Origin: Thermophilibacter provencensis
Lineage (GTDB): Bacteria; Actinomycetota; Coriobacteriia; Coriobacteriales; Atopobiaceae
Assembly (NCBI RefSeq): GCF_030372065.1
Contig: NZ_JAUDEA010000004.1
Coordinates: 96,414-160,413 of the forward strand
Length of the DNA stretch: 64,000 nucleotides
Reading direction: 5' to 3'
The notes beneath the pieces are model-generated. The model did no database searches, was not told where the DNA came from, and saw nothing but the letters and a program-made list of their open reading frames with translations. Positions within the stretch are counted from its first letter, which is position 1, and every line of letters starts with the position of its first letter. A program made the translations under genes and the position numbers. Positions 44,189-53,449 of the stretch are shown piece by piece.

Positions 44189-45955
44189 ATGAAGAACAGC
44201 AAACGATGGCTGAGCGCGGCATGCGCGATTATGCTCGCAGCGGGCGTTGCCGCGGCGGCCCCCGCCGTGAAGGCAAGCGCCGCCGAGGCCAACTCGGTCG
44301 AGCGCGTCTCTCTTGAGATCGGCGCCACCGAGACCCAGCGCAACTTCAACTGGCTGGGCACCACCGCCGAGGACGCCGTGGTTCAGGTCGCCGTGAAGCC
44401 CGCCAACTGGACCGCCGAGTCTGCCTTCCCCACCGAGGGCGTCACGTCCGCGACCGCCGAGGTCGACGGCTCCGAGCTTGACGGCCTGAACTCCTTCAAG
44501 GCCACCGTCGACAAGCTTCAGGCCAACACCGACTACATCTACCGCGTGGGCAACGATGACTGCTGGTCCGAGACCTACGAGTTCTCCACGGGCAACCTCG
44601 GCGACGGCGAGTCCTTCTCGTTCATGTTTGCCGGCGACCCGCAGATTGGCGCCAGCGGCGACGTTGCCTCCGACACCAAGGGCTGGACCAACACCCTTGA
44701 CACCATGACCAAGGCCTTCCCCGAGACCGACTTCATGATCAGCCTGGGCGACCAGGTCAACACGCGTGACGTCGAGACCATCGAGGAGGAGTACGAGGGC
44801 TTCTTTGCCCCCGAGGTGCTCCACAGCATCACGCTTGCCACCAACGTGGGCAACCACGACACCTACAACGACAACCAGCACTACTCCTATAACTACAACA
44901 TGCCCAACGTCTCCGAGCTCGGTGCCACCGAGAACGCGGGCGACGCCTCCGGCGACTACTGGTACACCTACAACGGAGTGCTGTTCATGTCGCTCAACTC
45001 CAACAACATGAGCACCTCTGAGCACCGCGCGTTTATGATGGACGCCATCGCGCAGAACCCGGATGCCAACTGGAAGATCGTCACCTTCCACCACTCCGTC
45101 TACTCCGTGGCCGACCACACCGCTGATAGCGACATCCTCCAGCGCCGCTCCGAGCTGCCCGTGGTCTTCTCGCAGCTTGGCATTGACGCCGTGCTCATGG
45201 GTCACGACCACGTGTACACCCGCACGTATCTGATGGACGGCACCACGCCCAACATCACCGACGAGGTCCAGGACACGCTGACCAACCCCGAGAGCGGCGA
45301 GGTCCTCTACATCACCGCCAACTCGGCCTCCGGCTCCAAGTACTACGAGATTCAGAACCTCGCGCAGAACACCTTCTCCGCGGTTCAGGACCAGTCCCAG
45401 CGCCAGAACATGTCCATCGCCACGGTGACCGAGGACTCCATCACCTTCACCACCTACTACACCGATGACGCGCAGGTGACCGAGGACGACATCCTCGACC
45501 AGGTGACCATCGAGCGCGCCGAGGAGCCCGCCGAGAGCGAGGTCATGTACCGTCTCTACAACCAGTACACCGCCGAGCACCTCTACACGGCAAGCGTTGA
45601 CGAGAAGGACAGCCTTGCCGAGATCGGCTGGACCGTCGAGGGCGAGGCCTGGGTTGCCCCGACCGAGGGCGCCGAGGTCTACCGCCTCTTCAACCCCTAC
45701 GCCGACGACCACCACTACACCATGAGCGTTGAGGAGAGCGACAAGCTCGAGGCCCTCGGCTGGCAGAAGGAGGGCGTGGCCTGGCACTCCGCCGACAAGG
45801 ACGACGAGAACGCAGCCCCGCTCTACCGCCTCTTCAACCCGTATGAGGACACCGCGACGCACCTCTACACCGCCGACACCCTTGAGTACGACGCGCTTGA
45901 GGAGCTCGGCTGGCAGAAGGAAGGCATTGCCTGGTACGGCCTGAACGTCAAGTAA
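44189..45955 (+). CDS. Secreted metallophosphoesterase with DUF5648 repeats
   Basis: 588 aa. Signal peptide about 1-31 (AAGVAAAAPAVKASA). An N-terminal purple-acid-phosphatase-type FN3 domain (about 35-135), then the metallophosphoesterase domain (about 140-420) with AGDPQIG, SLGDQVN, VGNHD, FHHSV and GHDHVY. The C-terminus (about 450-588) is three repeats of the YRLYN...EHLYT...LGW type (DUF5648), likely for wall or surface attachment. A cell-surface phosphatase or phosphodiesterase is likely. GGGGAG precedes the ATG. Confidence 0.92.
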   Translation: MKNSKRWLSAACAIMLAAGVAAAAPAVKASAAEANSVERVSLEIGATETQRNFNWLGTTAEDAVVQVAVKPANWTAESAFPTEGVTSATAEVDGSELDGLNSFKATVDKLQANTDYIYRVGNDDCWSETYEFSTGNLGDGESFSFMFAGDPQIGASGDVASDTKGWTNTLDTMTKAFPETDFMISLGDQVNTRDVETIEEEYEGFFAPEVLHSITLATNVGNHDTYNDNQHYSYNYNMPNVSELGATENAGDASGDYWYTYNGVLFMSLNSNNMSTSEHRAFMMDAIAQNPDANWKIVTFHHSVYSVADHTADSDILQRRSELPVVFSQLGIDAVLMGHDHVYTRTYLMDGTTPNITDEVQDTLTNPESGEVLYITANSASGSKYYEIQNLAQNTFSAVQDQSQRQNMSIATVTEDSITFTTYYTDDAQVTEDDILDQVTIERAEEPAESEVMYRLYNQYTAEHLYTASVDEKDSLAEIGWTVEGEAWVAPTEGAEVYRLFNPYADDHHYTMSVEESDKLEALGWQKEGVAWHSADKDDENAAPLYRLFNPYEDTATHLYTADTLEYDALEELGWQKEGIAWYGLNVK

Positions 45956-46062
45956 GCCAGATTCCTCCCTTGCCGGCTCGTCCGGTCCCGCCCGGCCCCG
46001 CAGCCTCTGCGCTGCGGGGCCGCACGCTGCATGAGAACCCAGGAGAAAGAGCGACAAGACCC

Positions 46063-47202
46063 ATGAAGAAGCTCCCGTTTGAGAAGTCGGACCTCGTGGT
46101 CCTTCTCGCCATCGTTGCGACCGTTGTCGGGGTGCTCGTGTGGGGGCGGTCAAACCCCATCGACTACGCCTCGCTGGACACGTCGGGCATCACGTACCCC
46201 AGCGGCACCGTGCTCGAGGTGATCTCGGAGGACCTTGAGCCCACGCCGTACGACGAGAGCAGGTACTGGGGCTCCCAGGAGCTGCGCGTGCGCGTCAACG
46301 ACGGGGAGCTTGCAGGGCAGGAGCTTCAGGTTCACAACGAGGTCAGCGACACGCACAACATCATCTGCGAGGCGGGCACGGGCGTCATCATCCGACTTGA
46401 GATGCAGGAGGGCCTCGAGCCGTACTACAGCATCTACAACTACAACAGGAGCGTGGGACTCCTGGGGCTTCTCGCCGTGTTTGCCGCGCTCATGATTGGC
46501 ATTGGCCGCATGAAGGGGCTGCGGAGCCTCATTGGACTCGCGTTTGCGATCTTTCTCATTGCGTGCTTCCTGCTGCCCGCCTTCTATCACGGCTACCCGG
46601 TCATCCTGGTGACGGTGGGCGTGGTGCTTGCCATCACGGTGAGCTCGATGACGCTGCTCAACGGCTGGAGTGCCAAGACGCGCGTCTCCATCCTCGCGAG
46701 CATGTGCGGCGTTGTGGTTGCGGCCGCCTTCTACGCGATCTTCTCGGCCGTTCTGCACGTGGGTGGGTACAACATGGACGCCGCCGAGGAGCTCATCTTC
46801 CTGCGCCAGCGGGCGGGCTTTGAGGTGAGCGACGTGCTGTTTACCTGCGTGCTCATTGCCTCTTTGGGCGCGGTGCTGGACATGACCATGGGCGTCACCT
46901 CGGCCCTCTTTGAGATGCGGCAGGTGCATCCGGCCATCACGCAGCGGGAGCTCTTCCGCGCGGGCATGGAGATGGGCCAGGACATGACGGGTACCATGTG
47001 CACCACGCTCATCCTGGCGTTTGCCGGCGGCGCCATCACCACGCTGCTCTCGCTGCTCACGTACGGCACGGCGCCGTTTCAGCTGCTCAACTCGGATTAC
47101 CTCACGCTTGAGGTGTTCCAGAGCCTGGTGGGCAGCCTTGCGGTCATTCTCTCCGTGCCACTGGCCTCTGCCTTCTCTGCCTGGGCGCTCGGGCGGCGGT
47201 AG
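46063..47202 (+). CDS. YibE/F-family membrane protein
   Basis: 379 aa, starts MKKLPFEKSD. N-terminal TM (about 8-27), an extracytoplasmic segment (about 30-125), then eight hydrophobic helices. Matches YibE/F-like multi-pass proteins of unknown role; the GGYNMDAAEELIFLRQRAGFEVSDVLFTCVL block is the conserved centre. The ribosome binding site (AGGAG) is about 18 bp from the ATG, so the start is uncertain. It follows the phosphatase gene by 107 bp, with a GC hairpin in the gap. Confidence 0.85.
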   Translation: MKKLPFEKSDLVVLLAIVATVVGVLVWGRSNPIDYASLDTSGITYPSGTVLEVISEDLEPTPYDESRYWGSQELRVRVNDGELAGQELQVHNEVSDTHNIICEAGTGVIIRLEMQEGLEPYYSIYNYNRSVGLLGLLAVFAALMIGIGRMKGLRSLIGLAFAIFLIACFLLPAFYHGYPVILVTVGVVLAITVSSMTLLNGWSAKTRVSILASMCGVVVAAAFYAIFSAVLHVGGYNMDAAEELIFLRQRAGFEVSDVLFTCVLIASLGAVLDMTMGVTSALFEMRQVHPAITQRELFRAGMEMGQDMTGTMCTTLILAFAGGAITTLLSLLTYGTAPFQLLNSDYLTLEVFQSLVGSLAVILSVPLASAFSAWALGRR

Positions 47203-47220
47203 CGCGCGCCCTCGATTGCT

Positions 47221-47290
47221 TTCAGTGTCCTTAAATTCGGGGCCGTGGCACAACTCGCCGTGCCATGGCCCCATTTTTAAGGACACTGAA
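47221..47290. repeat. Family D palindrome (TTCAGTGTCCTTAAA type)
   Basis: The outer arms TTCAGTGTCCTTAAA / TTTAAGGACACTGAA are perfect. Inner arms GGGGCC-TGGCAC / GTGCCATGGCCCC are near-perfect. A partial AGTGTCC-like copy (TTCAGGACACGG) recurs at 47339-47350. Confidence 0.85.
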
Positions 47291-47354
47291 AAGAAGAACC
47301 GCAGGTCGCGAGAAGGACCTTGTGCCATACCCCCGATTTTCAGGACACGGATCG

Positions 47355-47447
47355 CGGCAGGGGTGATGACAAAGGTGACAGGGTAGATTGTCATCATGAA
47401 GCCCATGATGACAATCTACCCTGTCACCTTTGTCATCACCCCTGCCG
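47355..47447. repeat. Family A palindrome: 44-bp perfect inverted repeat
   Basis: Left arm 47355-47398, loop AAGCC, right arm 47404-47447. It shares the words GATGACAAAGGTGACAGGG with the 35557 element. It lies in the convergent gap between YibE/F and nifJ, next to the family D element. Confidence 0.95.
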
Positions 47448-47454
47448 ACCGCCA

Positions 47455-47487
47455 CAAAAACGGCCCCCGGCGTGATGCCGGGGGCCG
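47455..47487 (-). terminator. Terminator of nifJ
   Basis: Minus-strand stem GGCCCCCGGC / GCCGGGGGCC followed by TTTTTG, just past the nifJ stop. Confidence 0.88.
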
Positions 47488-47518
47488 CAGCTTGCGCAAT
47501 CAGCTCAGCGAGAGGAAC

Positions 47519-50500
47519 TTACGCCTCGGCGTAAAGGTCCTTGAGCTTGAGCAGGTGCGCGTAGCGAGCCATGGCGGCCTCCTCGTTCTGGGCGAAGAGC
47601 TCCTTGGCGCGCTCGGGGAAGGAGCGGGTGAGCGAGGTGTAGCGGGCCTCGTTCATGAGGAAGTCCTGGTACCCGCCAGCCGGCTCCTTGGAGTCGAGCG
47701 TGAACTTCTTGCCCGTGGGGGCAGCCGGGTTGAAGCGGAAGAGGTTCCAGTAGCCGCACTCCACGGCCTTCTTCATCTCCATCTGGCAGTTCTGCATGCC
47801 GCCACCCTTGATGGAGTGCATCTCGCACGGGCTGTAGCCGATGATCAGCGACGGGCCGTCGTAGCTCACGGCCTCGTGGATGGCCTTGAGCGTCTGGTTC
47901 ATGTTGGCGCCCATGGCAACCTGCGCCACGTAGACGTAGCCGTAGGACATGGCGATCTCGGCGAGGCTCTTCTTCTTGGTCACCTTGCCGGAGGCCGCGA
48001 ACTGGGCCACCTGGCCGATGTTGGAGGCCTTGGAGGCCTGGCCGCCGGTGTTGGAGTAGACCTCGGTGTCAAAGACGAAGACGTTCACGTTGTTGCCGGA
48101 GGCAAGGACGTGATCGAGGCCGCCGAAGCCGATGTCATACGCCCAGCCGTCGCCGCCGAAGATCCAGAAGGCCTTCTTGGTGAGATAGGCCTTGTCGGCG
48201 AGGATGGCCTTGGCCGTCTCGCAGTCGCTCTTCTCGAGCTCGGCGATGTAGGCAGCGGCTGCGGTCTTGCTGCCCTCGGTGTCCTTGCGGTTCTCGAGCC
48301 AAGTGGTCGCAGCCTCCTTCAGGGCGTCGGAGGCCTTGTCGCACTGGAGGAGCTCCTCGGTCTCGGCAACGATCTTCTCCTGGACGGCGTCGTAGCCAAG
48401 GGCGAGACCCAGGCCGTGCTCGGCGTTGTCCTCAAAGAGGGAGTTGTTCCACGCCGGGCCGTGGCCGCACTCGTTGACCGTGAAGGGCGAGGTGGCAGCG
48501 GGGTTGCCCCAGATGGAGGAGCAGCCGGTGGCGTTGGAGATGAACATGCGATCACCGCAGACCTGCGTGACGAGGCGCGCGTAGGCGGTCTCGGCGCAGC
48601 CGGCGCAGGAGCCGGAGAACTCGAGGTAGGGCTTGGCGAACTGGCTGCCCTTGACGTTGGCGGCCACGAGCTCCTTCTTCTCGGAGACCTTGTTCACCGC
48701 GTAGTCCCACACCGGAGCCTGGTCGAGCTCGGACTCCTGCGGCACCATCGTGAGGGCGCCCTTCGGGCAGACCTTGACGCAGTTGGTGCAGCCCATGCAG
48801 TCGAGCGGACTGATGGCCATGGTGAAGGTGAGGCCGGAGTTCTTGGGAACCATGACGTCGATGCGACGCATCTCCTCGGGAGCGGCGGCCTGCTCGTCGG
48901 CGTTCATGACGATCGGGCGAATCGTGGCGTGCGGGCACACGAAGGAGCACTGGTTGCACTGGATGCACTTGGACTCGTCCCAGTGCGGAACCATGACGGC
49001 AACGCCGCGCTTCTCGTACGCGGAGGCGCCGAGCTCCCACTGGCCGTCGGCAACGTCGACGAACTTGGAGACGGGCAGCGAGTCGCCGTCCATGCGGTTG
49101 ATGGGCTCCATGAGCTCGCGGACCTGCTTGACGATGGCCTCGCGTCCCTCAAGGGTGAGCTCGACCTTCTCGTCCTCGGCGTTGGCCCAGTCGGCGGGCA
49201 CCTCAAACTTGCGGTAGGCGGTGGCGCCGGCGTCGATGGCCTTCCAGTTGGCCTCGACGATGTTCTGGCCCTTCTTGGCGTAGGACTTCTCGGCGGCGTC
49301 CTTCATGTACTGGATGGCGTCCTCGGCGGGAAGGACCTGAGCCAGCGAGAAGAACGCGGACTGCAGCACCGTGTTGGTGCGCTTGCCCATGCCGACCTTC
49401 TCGGCGAGGTCGATGGCGTCGATCAGGTAGACGTTGATGTTGTTCTTGGCGATGTAGCGCTTGGCCACGGCCGGCAGGTGGGAGGCGAACTCCTCGTCGG
49501 ACCACTGGCAGTTCACCAGGAACGTGCCGCCCGGCTTGACGTCGCGGACCATCGGGAAGCCCTTGATGATGTAGGACGGGTTGTGGCAGGCGACGAAGTT
49601 GGCCTTGTTGATGTAGTACGGCGAGCGGATCGGGGAGTCACCAAAGCGCAGGTGAGAGATGGTGACTCCGCCGGTCTTCTTGGAGTCGTACTGGAAGTAG
49701 GCCTGGACGTACTTGTCGGTGTGGTCGCCGATGATCTTGATGGAGTTCTTGTTGGCGCCAACGGTGCCGTCGCCGCCGAGGCCCCAGAACTTGCACTCGA
49801 TCGTGGAGGGATCGGCCGTGTTGGGGGCGTCCGGGTCCATGGGGAGGCTGAGGTTGGTGACGTCGTCCACGATGCCGATGGTGAACTCGCGGGCGGGGGC
49901 GTCCTTCTCGAGCTCCTTGTAGACGGCGAAGGCTGCCGCGGGCGGCTCGTCCTTGGAGCCGAGGCCGTAGCGGCCGCCAACGACGGTGATCTCGGACTTG
50001 CCGGCCTCGTAGAGGGCGGTGATGACGTCCTGGTAGAGGGGCTCGCCGATGGAGCCGGGCTCCTTGGTGCGGTCGAGCACGGCAATCTTCTTGACGGTGG
50101 CGGGCAGCGCGGCCACGAAGTCCTCGACGGACCACGGACGGTACAGGCGGACCTTCACGAGGCCGACCTTCTCGCCGTGGGCGTTGAGGTAGTCGATGAC
50201 CTCCTCGAGGGTGTCGCAGAAGGAGCCCATGCAGACCACAACGCGGTCGGCGTCATCGGCGCCGTAGTAGTCAAAGAGGTGATAGCTCGTGCCGAGCTTC
50301 TCGTTGATCTTGTCCATGTAGGACTGGACCACGGCGGGCAGCGCGTCGTAGGCCTTGTTGCAGGCCTCGCGGTGCTGGAAGAAGATGTCGCCGTTCTCGT
50401 GGGAGCCGCGGGCGTGCGGGTGCTCCGGGTTGAGGGCGTGGTCGCGGAACGCCTGGACGGCGTCCATGTCCAGCATGTCCTTGAGGTCGTCAAAGTCCCA

Positions 50501-51055
50501 GACCGCGACCTTCTGGATCTCGTGCGAGGTGCGGAAGCCGTCGAAGAAGTTCAGGAACGGCACCTTGCCCTCGATGGCCGCGAGGTGGGCCACCGGCGCG
50601 AGGTCCATGACCTCCTGGACGTTGCCCTCGGCGAGCATGGCAAAGCCGGTCTGGCGGCAGGCCATGACGTCGGAGTGATCGCCAAAGATGTTGAGGGCGT
50701 GGGAGGCCACGGTACGGGCGGACACGTGGAACACGGCCGGAAGGCCCTCGCCGGCGATCTTGTACATGTTAGGGATCATGAGGAGCAGGCCCTGCGACGC
50801 CGTGTAGGTGGTCGTGAGGGCGCCGGCGCCGAGCGAGCCGTGGACGGTGCCCGCGGCGCCCGCCTCGGACTCCATCTCAACGACCTTGACCGGGGTGCCA
50901 AAGACGTTCTTCATGCCCTGAGCGGCCCACTGGTCGACGTGGTCGGCCATGGGGCTGGACGGGGTGATCGGGTAGATGCCCGCCACCTCGGTGAACGCAT
51001 ACGAGACGTACGATGCCGCCTCGTTGCCGTCCATGGACTTAAACTTACGCGCCAT
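47519..51055 (-). CDS. nifJ: Pyruvate:ferredoxin (flavodoxin) oxidoreductase
   Basis: 1178 aa homodimeric PFOR: pyruvate + CoA to acetyl-CoA, CO2 and reduced ferredoxin, the anaerobic link from glycolysis. The chain starts with MDGNEAASYVSYAFTEVAGIYPITPSS. Two 4Fe-4S clusters lie in CIQCNQCSFVCPH and CMGCTNCVKVCPKG. The C-terminal TPP domain has CAGCAETAY and FGGDGWAYDIGFGGLDH. Length is normal. Supports an anaerobic fermenter. Confidence 0.98.
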   Translation of the reverse strand: MARKFKSMDGNEAASYVSYAFTEVAGIYPITPSSPMADHVDQWAAQGMKNVFGTPVKVVEMESEAGAAGTVHGSLGAGALTTTYTASQGLLLMIPNMYKIAGEGLPAVFHVSARTVASHALNIFGDHSDVMACRQTGFAMLAEGNVQEVMDLAPVAHLAAIEGKVPFLNFFDGFRTSHEIQKVAVWDFDDLKDMLDMDAVQAFRDHALNPEHPHARGSHENGDIFFQHREACNKAYDALPAVVQSYMDKINEKLGTSYHLFDYYGADDADRVVVCMGSFCDTLEEVIDYLNAHGEKVGLVKVRLYRPWSVEDFVAALPATVKKIAVLDRTKEPGSIGEPLYQDVITALYEAGKSEITVVGGRYGLGSKDEPPAAAFAVYKELEKDAPAREFTIGIVDDVTNLSLPMDPDAPNTADPSTIECKFWGLGGDGTVGANKNSIKIIGDHTDKYVQAYFQYDSKKTGGVTISHLRFGDSPIRSPYYINKANFVACHNPSYIIKGFPMVRDVKPGGTFLVNCQWSDEEFASHLPAVAKRYIAKNNINVYLIDAIDLAEKVGMGKRTNTVLQSAFFSLAQVLPAEDAIQYMKDAAEKSYAKKGQNIVEANWKAIDAGATAYRKFEVPADWANAEDEKVELTLEGREAIVKQVRELMEPINRMDGDSLPVSKFVDVADGQWELGASAYEKRGVAVMVPHWDESKCIQCNQCSFVCPHATIRPIVMNADEQAAAPEEMRRIDVMVPKNSGLTFTMAISPLDCMGCTNCVKVCPKGALTMVPQESELDQAPVWDYAVNKVSEKKELVAANVKGSQFAKPYLEFSGSCAGCAETAYARLVTQVCGDRMFISNATGCSSIWGNPAATSPFTVNECGHGPAWNNSLFEDNAEHGLGLALGYDAVQEKIVAETEELLQCDKASDALKEAATTWLENRKDTEGSKTAAAAYIAELEKSDCETAKAILADKAYLTKKAFWIFGGDGWAYDIGFGGLDHVLASGNNVNVFVFDTEVYSNTGGQASKASNIGQVAQFAASGKVTKKKSLAEIAMSYGYVYVAQVAMGANMNQTLKAIHEAVSYDGPSLIIGYSPCEMHSIKGGGMQNCQMEMKKAVECGYWNLFRFNPAAPTGKKFTLDSKEPAGGYQDFLMNEARYTSLTRSFPERAKELFAQNEEAAMARYAHLLKLKDLYAEA

Positions 51056-51435
51056 ATCCTCTCCTTCTTACCCTAGGCTGGGAACCCCCATGGTCCCAGG
51101 CTGCTCTCACTCACAAGGCGCATGACTGAGCGTGGGCATGTGCCCACGTATCTCACAGTCTACTACCCCGAAGGGCGTTCTCGGAAACAATATTTGGTTG
51201 GTTTCTGGCTATTGCGTCGTTTTTTTCCGTAACCGGTAGCAGCAAAATAAAGCGCAGGTAAAGTGCTCTTCTGCCGGGCGAGAGGGGCCTGTGCGCGGAG
51301 CGGGTTTTGCCGTGCGCGGAAGGCGTCCTCGCGGCGCCTTTCGCCCCCCCTGGAGGCCCGCGGACAAAAAGTTCACGGTTTTGCCGGCCATGACCGGTGA
51401 TGCTACTATCTTCTGAGCAATCTACGGGAGGTCGC
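51056..51435. other. Divergent gap between nifJ and the C39-like gene
   Basis: 380 bp. It holds an 18-bp perfect palindrome CGTGGGCATGTGCCCACG (51131-51148) in the nifJ leader side, and a CTGGGA/TCCCAG hairpin nearer nifJ (about 51075-51100). The half near the C39-like gene has no recognisable motif beyond a likely ribosome binding site. Confidence 0.6.
51131..51148. promoter_or_regulatory. Palindromic operator candidate upstream of nifJ
   Basis: The perfect 18-bp palindrome CGTGGGCATGTGCCCACG does not match the Rex or FNR consensus. Position and symmetry suggest an operator or an RNA hairpin in the leader. Confidence 0.4.
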
Positions 51436-52185
51436 GTGGGCGGAAAACTCAACATGGGAGGGGCTCGCGGCGCGCGCGGCGTCGCTCGTGGGCGCCTGGC
51501 GCTCCTGGGGGCTGCGGCCGCCGTCATCGTGGCCCTTCTCGTGCTCCTTCTTGCCGTGCTACCGGGAGCCTGCTCCGCTCCCGAGACAGTTGACGAGCAG
51601 CCGGGCGAGATTCCCAACGTGCCCGTCACGGTTGAGGGCGCGGGGGAGCCCGAGGGCCCCACGAGCACGCCGGTTGACCTCTGGGCAAAGGGCTCCATGC
51701 CCTACCTCTACCAGACCGACCCGCAGTGGGCGGACGTTGAGTACTCGGGCGGCGTCCTCTCCAAGCAGGGGTGCGGCCCCACCGCGCTCGACATGGTCTA
51801 CATCTACCTCACGGGAGACACGAGCTACGACCCGGCGGGCATGGCCGCGTTTGCCACCGAGAACGGCTACTCCACGGACCTCAACGGCAGCTCGTGGGAG
51901 CTCATGACCACGGGCGCGGCCAAGCTGGGCCTCACGGGCACGATGGTCTCTGCCACCGTGGACTCGCTGCGGGCGGAGCTCGAGGCCGGGCGCCCCGTCA
52001 TCTGCGTGATGAACCCAGGCACGTTTACCGAGGTGGGGCACTACATCGTGCTCGAGCGGCTTGCCGAGGACGGTACCGCGGTGGTGCACGACTCCAACAG
52101 CGTGGGGCGCAGCATGCGCACGTGGTCGCTTGACCTCATCTGCTCCGAGGCCGCCGGCGTGTGGAGCTTCACCGTCGCGTCGTAG
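51436..52185 (+). CDS. C39-like peptidase family protein, membrane-anchored
   Basis: 249 aa from a GTG with GGGAGG 5-6 bases upstream. One TM or signal segment (about 21-44), then a short Pro-rich linker, then a papain-like C39_2 domain. Catalytic Cys is C113 in SKQGCGPTALDM and His is H202 in EVGHYIVL, followed by HDSNS. This domain is common in surface proteins that cleave peptides or bind wall peptides. No bacteriocin or ABC partner is nearby. Confidence 0.85.
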   Translation: MGGKLNMGGARGARGVARGRLALLGAAAAVIVALLVLLLAVLPGACSAPETVDEQPGEIPNVPVTVEGAGEPEGPTSTPVDLWAKGSMPYLYQTDPQWADVEYSGGVLSKQGCGPTALDMVYIYLTGDTSYDPAGMAAFATENGYSTDLNGSSWELMTTGAAKLGLTGTMVSATVDSLRAELEAGRPVICVMNPGTFTEVGHYIVLERLAEDGTAVVHDSNSVGRSMRTWSLDLICSEAAGVWSFTVAS

Positions 52186-52218
52186 CCCTCGGCGCGCGAG
52201 AAGATCCGGCGGGAGGTG

Positions 52219-52860
52219 CTATCGCGCGCTGTCGAGCAGCTTGGCGTAGCCCGCGGCGAGCCTTTGGGCGAGGGGGCCGTCCGAGCCGGTTGCCGGGACG
52301 ATGCCGTGCTCATCTGAGGTGAGGAAAAGCTCCTCAAAGGGCGCGGACCCGGAGATGACCCCCGAGACGAGGTCCTTCTCGGCCGTGACGGGGATGCCGA
52401 GCGTGGCGGCGAGGTCCGCGACGAGCGTGGCGGCGCCCGAGGGGGCGTCCTTCTCGGCGGCGTCTCTTACGAGCGCGCCCGCGCGCACGGCCCAGAGCGA
52501 CTCTGGCGCAACGCCCGTTTTTGCGGCTTCCTCGAGTGCGTTTTGGGCGCGATACGCGAGGTCAGCGGCGGCGGTTGCGGCGAGCGGCTCGTAGGGGCCC
52601 ACGCTCATGGCCGCCTGGCCCGCCTCGTCTACGACGAGCATGAGGGTGCCGTCCGGGCAGGCCGCCGCGCCCTCGGCGAGCGTCCACTCGATGTGCTGCT
52701 TTGCCCAGGCCACGAGCTGCGTGGGCACGGGGCTTCCGTTGACGTGGCGCCGGGAGAGCGCGCGCAGGTGGCGGTTCTCGAGGGGGAGCGCGTGGCCCGC
52801 GAGGCGCCAGCGGCACACGAGGACGGGGCGTCCGAGCTCAAAGTTCTTCTCTGTGGGCAT
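52219..52860 (-). CDS. Hypothetical protein, 213 aa
   Basis: 213 aa from ATG 52860 with AAAGGAGG. The N-terminus PVLVCRWRLAGHALPLENRHLRALSRRH and the C-terminal FEELFLTSDEHGIVPATGSDG have some likeness to class IV aminotransferases, but the lysine-containing core is not recognised. The product is probably soluble and cytosolic. It converges on the C39-like gene with a short gap of 33 bp. Function unknown. Confidence 0.72.
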   Translation of the reverse strand: MPTEKNFELGRPVLVCRWRLAGHALPLENRHLRALSRRHVNGSPVPTQLVAWAKQHIEWTLAEGAAACPDGTLMLVVDEAGQAAMSVGPYEPLAATAAADLAYRAQNALEEAAKTGVAPESLWAVRAGALVRDAAEKDAPSGAATLVADLAATLGIPVTAEKDLVSGVISGSAPFEELFLTSDEHGIVPATGSDGPLAQRLAAGYAKLLDSAR

Positions 52861-53449
52861 GGGTCCTCCTTTGCTGGCGCCACATTGTACCGCGGCGCCG
52901 CTGCCGCTGCGGAATTGCGCCGAGTGCGCGCGATTGGGCCGCAGGGCGCTTTGAAATCCGGTCGAGTGCGGCGCGCGCGGTTCTTCTCGGCGTGCACTCG
53001 GCGGGTTGTTCAAGCGTCAGGGGGCGCACTCGACATGATTTCTCAGCATCGAGAAGGGCATCGCGGCACTCACGCGTTTTTCTCAGCGCCCCTCAGCCCA
53101 AAAGCGCGCACTCGGCAGGATTTCGCAGCGCTACGGTAGGCCGGGGTATATTCCCTGCACTGCTCCCGGCCTACATTGAGGAAACTAGGCCATCTCTCTT
53201 GGTATTTTCCAGCGACAAATAATATCCGCCGGGTGTCAAAACGTCTACATTTTGAAACTCGGCCGGAAGGGGCGGAACAACTAGCACCTGAGCAGCATCG
53301 CAAAAGCAGCGCGGCGGCTCCGTCTCCCAGGAGAGGCGGGGCCGCCGCGTTTTATGACAGCTAACCCTGACACCACTGTCATGACGCCTGCGGTGCGGGA
53401 CGCCTCTAGCGTACAATTTCAGGGTGGACTAACCAAGGAGAGGGGCCTC
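52861..53449. other. 589-bp gap with family F repeats
   Basis: No gene is seen. The left half contains the family F cluster (52918-53131). The right half has a GC hairpin-like stretch near 53310 (GCGGCGGCTCCG...GCCGCCGC) and TGACA words of family A (about 53357-53386). A promoter for the DUF362 gene must lie near 53400 but no clear hexamers stand out. Confidence 0.6.
52918..53131. repeat. Family F array (GCACTCGGC-N-TTTCTCGGC type)
   Basis: About six degenerate units pair a GCGCACTCGGC-like half with a TTTCTCRGC-like half. Two are in one orientation (52918, 52961) and four inverted (about 52994, 53024, 53066, 53105). The TTTCTCGGC half is shared with family E; the other half differs (GCACTCG instead of GTACAGA). 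Confidence 0.65.

Noticed and set aside
52219..52860. Class IV aminotransferase
   Set aside because: Only a short C-terminal likeness is seen, without the lysine core; left as hypothetical.
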